Positions 59,814-64,000 of a stretch of DNA of 64,000 nucleotides are shown here, in pieces (the first letter of the stretch is position 1; the number at the start of each line of letters is the position of its first letter). The position numbers and the translations under genes are program-made. The stretch comes from Lentisphaerota bacterium. GTDB taxonomy: Bacteria; Verrucomicrobiota; Lentisphaeria; Oligosphaerales; JABHEG01. A model generated the notes under the pieces. It worked only from the letters and a program-made list of their open reading frames with translations. It searched no databases and was not told the origin of the DNA. The DNA is taken from contig JABHEG010000270.1 in the NCBI GenBank assembly GCA_018676675.1, forward strand, positions 1-64,000. Reading direction: 5' to 3'.

Positions 59814-61829
59814 TCAGGGAACCTGGTAGCCCAGGCTGTAGGCGATTGTTCCCACCACTGAGGGGATAAACATCGCGAATAGCTCACCGACGATCAGACC
59901 GATCATCAGCGGCTTGAGCTTCTGGTACAGACGGGCACCACCATAGCGGCTCACCCCGGTCTTGACGCACCACCCAAGGAAGAAAGAAAACCAGAGCATC
60001 TGCCCATGGCCAGCGTCGACAAAGACAAAACACAGGGGGTGCAAGGGCCACCAGCTGAAGCGCAGACGAGCCAAGCCCATGCCAACGCAGACAACAAACG
60101 CAAGAGAAAACGTCAACACGGCCGTCCCTTCCGACCTGGGGTGGGCGAGACGCTCCAGCGTCCCCAAACTCTCACCGTGCTCGAGGACGCCTTGGGCCGC
60201 CAACCGCTGCTGGACCCCCACGATGGTCTCGAAGGGCATCCCGGCGAGGCGTCGTGGCCACCAGTTCGCGTTTGGGGCTCCCTGATCATACTGCCAGTAG
60301 ATCGTGGCCGCCGCAGTCACGAAAAGAGCGACGACAATGGCCGGGTACAGCGTGCGGGCCAGCTTCGGCACAGGCAAGGAGCTCTTTTCTCCCAGCTTCA
60401 AAGCGTGAACAATGAACGGCATCGGGGCCCAACCGGGAGCACAGAGGATCACGGTCGAGACGAGGAACAGGATCAAGGCAGAGCGAAGGCCAAAGCTGGC
60501 TGGTCCCATGAAACCGAGGATGATGACCGCCGGGAAGACATGACTGCCGATCCAGAATGCCCCTGTCTCAACCACAGTACGGCTGATAACCAGATAGACC
60601 ATGGCCACGCCACAGGTGTAGAACAGGGCAAAAGGCCAAGCCACCCCCGTACCGGTCAGCATCAGCACGAAGATACCGGCTGCGACCGCCGTTGCGCGGA
60701 CCGCTACAGCTACGTGAGGGGCGATCTCGTCCGAGCTCTTGAAGAAAAATCCGCGACGCACCGCCTGCCAATAATAATGGCGCCCCGTGTAGAGCATCAT
60801 GGCAAGCAACCCGGCATACCCCCCGGCGAACATCATGGCTTGCGGATGAGGGGTCAGGTGATTCCCGTAGCGCACCGCCACACCGTATGTCGTCAACACG
60901 CCGGTCAGCGCACAGAACAGGAACGGTGCGACACTCATTGTGAAAGACACATCCGTGGCAATGAAGTAAGACAGGCCTACTACGGCAAAGATCACATTCG
61001 GCCGCAACAGACGCATGCCGGAGGTCCCCAATACCGGCACAAGGGCGTGTAGAGCAGTGAAGTCATAGTGCAGGCGGATCGGGATGAGGGCTTGGGGGCA
61101 CCAGCGACAGGCGTAGTTGTTGAAGTGAATACTGCACGCGACGAGAGCACCACACCAGAACAGTTGTGACCCCCAAAGCGAATTCTTCGCCCCGGATGCC
61201 TCCGGCAACAGGGCATCGGCAAGAGCCGGAATCGGGTAGGGCAAACACTCGTGCACTGACCACTGACGGTGTACGACAATGCTCAGCCCGACCGTCATGA
61301 CCAACACCGCGCCGACCGCCGGCAACCACCAGGCCAATGCCCGTCCCCAAGCCCCCCAGGGAACATCGAACAGCCCAATGTGCGAATCACCATCGGCCAG
61401 ACCGGTCATGTATCCCGTCAAGACGCGGTCCTCGTCCCCGGATGGGTCTGCCAGCAAGTAAGCGGGAAGGATCTGTCCAATAAGCCCCGCATCGGACCAT
61501 CCCGGGCGGATCCGGACATCATGGTGAGGGACCATCAATGTGGTGGGAATCGTCTGGGCGAAACCGTAGCTGGAGATGGAGCCGCCGACGGCAGCCAACG
61601 TCAGCATCAAGGCCAGCTCTGCCCGGGTGAAAGCCCAGCCGGTGTTCAGGCGACGCAGAACGGGGTTGGCAATCAGGATGACGGCGATCAGGCCGCCATA
61701 GATAACCGGCGGCAACAGGTTGTACACAAGCCGCGGCTGGCGGATCACTCCGTCATTGAAGTAGGCAAGGCAGCAGATCGCGATCAACAGCCCAAACCCA
61801 AGAATGACTCCACGACGCGTCACCGCCAA
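59814..61829 (-). CDS. DUF6785/DUF6784-type (OPT-like) membrane protein, paralogue 3
   Basis: This 671-residue protein has about a dozen hydrophobic segments and starts at TTG 61829, 5 bases after AAGGAG; GTG 61823 is an alternative. It is closest to paralogue 1: both have VHRQW-x-x-HE-x-LPYPIP, YTGRHYYW/LNA-x-RRG, SRTVVETGAFWIG or its equivalent, CAPGWAPMPFIVH, IYWQYDQGAP, PFETIVG-x-QQRLA, and R-x-WWPLHPLCFVF. It is therefore probably a recent relative of that gene. The substrate is not known. It is followed by paralogue 2, so two members are in tandem. Confidence 0.82.
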   Translation of the reverse strand: MAVTRRGVILGFGLLIAICCLAYFNDGVIRQPRLVYNLLPPVIYGGLIAVILIANPVLRRLNTGWAFTRAELALMLTLAAVGGSISSYGFAQTIPTTLMVPHHDVRIRPGWSDAGLIGQILPAYLLADPSGDEDRVLTGYMTGLADGDSHIGLFDVPWGAWGRALAWWLPAVGAVLVMTVGLSIVVHRQWSVHECLPYPIPALADALLPEASGAKNSLWGSQLFWCGALVACSIHFNNYACRWCPQALIPIRLHYDFTALHALVPVLGTSGMRLLRPNVIFAVVGLSYFIATDVSFTMSVAPFLFCALTGVLTTYGVAVRYGNHLTPHPQAMMFAGGYAGLLAMMLYTGRHYYWQAVRRGFFFKSSDEIAPHVAVAVRATAVAAGIFVLMLTGTGVAWPFALFYTCGVAMVYLVISRTVVETGAFWIGSHVFPAVIILGFMGPASFGLRSALILFLVSTVILCAPGWAPMPFIVHALKLGEKSSLPVPKLARTLYPAIVVALFVTAAATIYWQYDQGAPNANWWPRRLAGMPFETIVGVQQRLAAQGVLEHGESLGTLERLAHPRSEGTAVLTFSLAFVVCVGMGLARLRFSWWPLHPLCFVFVDAGHGQMLWFSFFLGWCVKTGVSRYGGARLYQKLKPLMIGLIVGELFAMFIPSVVGTIAYSLGYQVP

Positions 61830-61906
61830 GCTATCTCCTTGTAGACCATGGAGGTGTGGAAATAGGAGGAAGCCGGCCGGGGTTCCTGTGTTCGGCTGCG
61901 GCCCGG

Positions 61907-62362
61907 TCAGATGCCCCTGTTTCCTCCGAGTTCGTCAACGTCTGCGAGGTCCTTGGGGCGCGCAGACGCACTCTTGTTGGTGAGCAGGTCGGGCAAGGAT
62001 ATGTAATCCACCTCAACCCCCCCGTATCTCCCGGGAACTCGGCCCTTCCATACCTCCTCAAACGAGATCCCGCTGATCGTGTTGATCATCTCAATTTTGA
62101 CGGGAGGAACCCCCATCCGGATGATGCTCCCGGGATCGCGAAAGTCCTGCAGTGCCGACTCGTCAACGGCAAGGCCAAAGTCCTGCAGAGCGGGAAGAAT
62201 GCGGTAGACATTGTCCTCGGTATCGCGGAAGAAAAGGTCGATGTCCTGGGTGGCACGGACGTAGCCGTGAAAAGCGACCGCGTACCCCCCAACAATGACA
62301 AACTCAACCTGCTGCTCGACGAGCAACCTCAAGAACTCTTCGAAGTCTTCGTGGATATTCAC
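61907..62362 (-). CDS. MNT/AbiEii-like nucleotidyltransferase
   Basis: This 151-residue protein has the minimal nucleotidyltransferase core: V-G-G-Y-A-V-A-F-H-G (28-37 region) followed by R-A-T-Q-D-I-D-L-F-F, with the two metal-binding Asp residues. Later blocks are RMGVPPVKIEMINTISGI and SLPDLLTNKSASARPKDLADV, typical of the family found in toxin-antitoxin-like pairs. It overlaps the upstream small gene by 59 bases, so translation of the two is linked. Acting as a toxin that transfers nucleotides onto RNA or protein is possible, but not shown. Confidence 0.8.
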   Translation of the reverse strand: MNIHEDFEEFLRLLVEQQVEFVIVGGYAVAFHGYVRATQDIDLFFRDTEDNVYRILPALQDFGLAVDESALQDFRDPGSIIRMGVPPVKIEMINTISGISFEEVWKGRVPGRYGGVEVDYISLPDLLTNKSASARPKDLADVDELGGNRGI

Positions 62363-62501
62363 ACTGAGTTACCTTCGACATCTGGCGTCTCAGATCCTCC
62401 AACAGCGACACGCGTTCTTCTCCGCTCATGGAACGGGTCTGGTCAATGCCCTTCTCGTCGGGATCAAACCTGTCAACACTGAGTACTCTCACCAATCTCA
62501 T
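62304..62501 (-). CDS. Small partner protein of the nucleotidyltransferase (antitoxin-like)
   Basis: The protein has 65 residues (MRLVRVLSVDRFDPDEKG...). Its body is charged and helical: MSGEERVSLLEDLRRQMSKV followed by YPRRLRRVLEV. Small proteins with this layout are regularly found directly upstream of MNT-type nucleotidyltransferases. ATG 62501 is preceded by GGAAG. It overlaps the next gene by 59 bases in a different frame. A role as antitoxin or adaptor is inferred from the arrangement. Confidence 0.65.
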   Translation of the reverse strand: MRLVRVLSVDRFDPDEKGIDQTRSMSGEERVSLLEDLRRQMSKVTQCEYPRRLRRVLEVARRAAG

Positions 62502-62544
62502 CTGTCTTCCAGTCACTCCTGCGGCGTTGCTGTTCGGTCTCCGA

Positions 62545-62585
62545 GCCCCGAACTCGCGCTCCGAGCCATCGGGGCGCCTCTTGTC
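62545..62585 (-). terminator. Hairpin downstream of the partial CBM/FN3 gene
   Basis: GCCCCGA (62545-62551) pairs with TCGGGGC (62579-62585), 50 bases beyond the stop of the gene to the right. It lacks a T-run. Confidence 0.35.
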
Positions 62586-62634
62586 TCTGGCGAGTCTAGT
62601 GGCCGCAACTGGCTCCGTCAAGCAGCTGTCCCCC

Positions 62635-64000
62635 TCACTCCCCTTTCCGCAATGGCAGGAAGCTGGTGTAGCCGTCTTTGGGCAGGAAGCCCAGGTCGTT
62701 GGTGAGAATGACGCCTTCGAGTTCAAGCTCATCGCTCTCCGCCACGCGAAGGGTGAGGGTGTGCTTCCCCGGCGCGATGGAGAACCCGCGCAGACCATCG
62801 TCTGCGACCGGAGCGCTGTGATTCCAGAGCCAGTGCCCGACCACAGGGCCGCCATGCCCCAGGCAAACATAGCCAAACCGGATTCTCTGGCTGCCGACAG
62901 ACACGCCATCGAGCAACAATTCGAACCGTCCTCCGGTCCCACGCCGCTTCGGGGTAAGGTTCTGCCACTTTGTCCACAGAACTGCTCTCGAGGCCCTTGG
63001 AACGTCAAACTCGAAGCTCGGGCAATCGCCGCCCTTGGTGCGCCAGCTCACGTTCGGGGTAATCAACCAACGCGGGGCAAGTGCAGTAGTCGTCGCCTGG
63101 ACCGATGCGCTTGGAGCGCTCTCATTGCCGGCTCGATCCACAGCCGTAGTGCAACAGGTGTATGCCGTTCCCGCCTCCAGTCCCCAACACGTGTAACCAG
63201 CAGCGTCAGCCGGAGGGGATGCGATCAGGTTTTCCTGCATCGGAGCACACGATTCCCCCTTGGCCAAGTAGACATTGACATGATGTGCGCCTGCCAACCG
63301 AGGAAGCTCCCAGGCAAGTCGGATGGTGTAAGAGTCGATCTGCTCTGCCCTAAGGTCGGTGGGTGGAACCGGCGAATCGGGATCCAGCCGGCGAGGACCT
63401 GGTTCGGGGCAACCGGCCTCCGTCACCACGAATTGATCCACCAACGTGAACGCAGCTCCCGGGACGATCGTGAGTGTGTGTGCACCGGCCGCGAGCTCTG
63501 TCTGCTGGACTAACTGAATCCAGGCCCAATCGCCGGCCACACCCGCGAACGGGGAGGGGGTACCACCATCGATCGCAGCCTGTCCCGTGAACGCATTCTC
63601 CGTATTCTTGAGCAATCCCCAGACGGAGAACGCCCCCGCACGAGGAACAGTGAACGGAAAGGCCACCTTCTCGCCCGCTTTCCCGTGCCCCAGATTCAGC
63701 ACGTACATACCGCTGGCCGACGAGTCAAAGGTCTCCATGGCGGGAGGCTCGGTAACGGGAGCAAACTCCGCCTCGTGGACGAGCGTCACAGGACCCGGCC
63801 AGGACGGATCTGAACAAACTTCGTCTGACGGCACGCTCTCCAAGCTCGACTGCTCCAGCGAAGTGACCACGTAGTACCGCGGCTTCCCATCAGCCGAATT
63901 GGCCACGCGCCCCGTCACGTCCCTGATGGGTTCAGGCGTCACCTGCCGGTGGGGGCCGCCGCTGGTTTCGGCAGCGTAGACAAGGTATCCAGCGACCTCC
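62635..64000 (-). CDS. C-terminal part of a secreted CBM/FN3 protein (runs off the window)
   Basis: The reading frame is open to the right edge: upstream of the GTG at 63942 it continues as YLVYAAETSGG..., the end of an FN3-like strand, so the true start lies outside. The visible 455 residues contain a CBM6/jelly-roll-like domain (VHEAEFAP, KVAFPFTVPRAGAFSVWGLLKN, GAHTLTIVPGAAFTLVDQFVVT), an FN3 domain (PPTDLRAEQIDSYTIRLAWE, GYTCWGLEAGTAYTCCTTAVDRAGN) and a second jelly-roll (FELLLDGVSVG, GKHTLTLRVAESDELELEGVIL). The last block, LTNDLGFLPKDGY, is typical of such sugar-binding modules. No catalytic domain is visible. Confidence 0.75.
   Translation of the reverse strand, partial: EVAGYLVYAAETSGGPHRQVTPEPIRDVTGRVANSADGKPRYYVVTSLEQSSLESVPSDEVCSDPSWPGPVTLVHEAEFAPVTEPPAMETFDSSASGMYVLNLGHGKAGEKVAFPFTVPRAGAFSVWGLLKNTENAFTGQAAIDGGTPSPFAGVAGDWAWIQLVQQTELAAGAHTLTIVPGAAFTLVDQFVVTEAGCPEPGPRRLDPDSPVPPTDLRAEQIDSYTIRLAWELPRLAGAHHVNVYLAKGESCAPMQENLIASPPADAAGYTCWGLEAGTAYTCCTTAVDRAGNESAPSASVQATTTALAPRWLITPNVSWRTKGGDCPSFEFDVPRASRAVLWTKWQNLTPKRRGTGGRFELLLDGVSVGSQRIRFGYVCLGHGGPVVGHWLWNHSAPVADDGLRGFSIAPGKHTLTLRVAESDELELEGVILTNDLGFLPKDGYTSFLPLRKGE

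Noticed and set aside
62502..63008. N-terminal extension of the small nucleotidyltransferase partner
   Set aside because: The extension is antisense-frame reading within the same-strand CBM/FN3 gene and shows no similarity to the 65-residue partner proteins.

Overview
This 64 kb window is GC-rich bacterial DNA (single-codon-frame genes, Shine-Dalgarno sites, frequent TTG/GTG starts). Its content points to an environmental, at least partly anaerobic polysaccharide degrader of the PVC/Planctomycetota-Lentisphaerota type: three formylglycine-type sulfatases, DUF1080 and Gfo/Idh/MocA sugar enzymes, three DUF6785-type (OPT-like) membrane transporters, SGNH and alpha/beta-hydrolase esterases, a beta-helix protein, a eukaryote-type UDP-glucose pyrophosphorylase, and a glycyl radical enzyme with its activase. 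The phylum is inferred from gene content only; no rRNA is present.

Layout. 1-18.7 kb: one giant open frame (6,171 residues in the window) for a secreted or surface mosaic protein with about 19 CARDB-like repeats, a degenerate glycosidase barrel and a long acidic linker. Its annotated start lies inside a CARDB motif, so the 5' end is probably frame-disrupted. 18.8-23.6 kb (minus): NIF3-like protein, secreted five-bladed-propeller protein, sulfatase. 23.9-30.96 kb: second sulfatase, a Gfo/Idh/MocA-DUF1080 fusion, a secreted DUF1080 protein and a secreted TIM-barrel glycosidase-like protein. 31.1-40.3 kb (plus): DUF3795 protein, SGNH-TPR membrane protein, DUF6785 transporter, SGNH esterase, beta-helix protein. 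40.3-43.2 kb (minus): orphan glycyl radical enzyme and radical-SAM activase. 43.3 kb: tRNA-Gly(TCC).

43.4-46.9 kb is a decayed type I restriction-modification island beside the tRNA: hsdR and hsdS fragments, a DUF1643/AlbA-ATPase chimera, and a phosphoesterase whose N-terminus is supplied by a palindromic repeat. 47-50.3 kb (minus): glmM, an overlapping GlmU-like acyltransferase gene and a secreted DnaJ-type zinc-finger protein. 50.7-55.5 kb (plus): third sulfatase, Fe-S flavoprotein, and a fusion of an inactivated sialate-O-acetylesterase-like domain with an intact alpha/beta hydrolase. 55.5-61.8 kb (minus): small membrane protein, UDP-glucose pyrophosphorylase, two more DUF6785 transporters. 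61.9-62.5 kb: nucleotidyltransferase with a small overlapping partner (toxin-antitoxin-like). 62.6-64 kb: start-less end of a CBM/FN3 secreted protein running off the right edge.

How it works together (inference): the extracellular esterases, sulfatases and glycosidase-like proteins would strip and cut sulfated, acylated polysaccharide. The DUF1080/oxidoreductase proteins would open glycosides through 3-keto intermediates. The DUF6785 proteins may import products, and the glycyl radical enzyme may process a dehydratable or lyase substrate anaerobically. The intergenic DNA is rich in structured dispersed repeats of at least four families, several acting as gene-end hairpins and one having remodelled a coding sequence.
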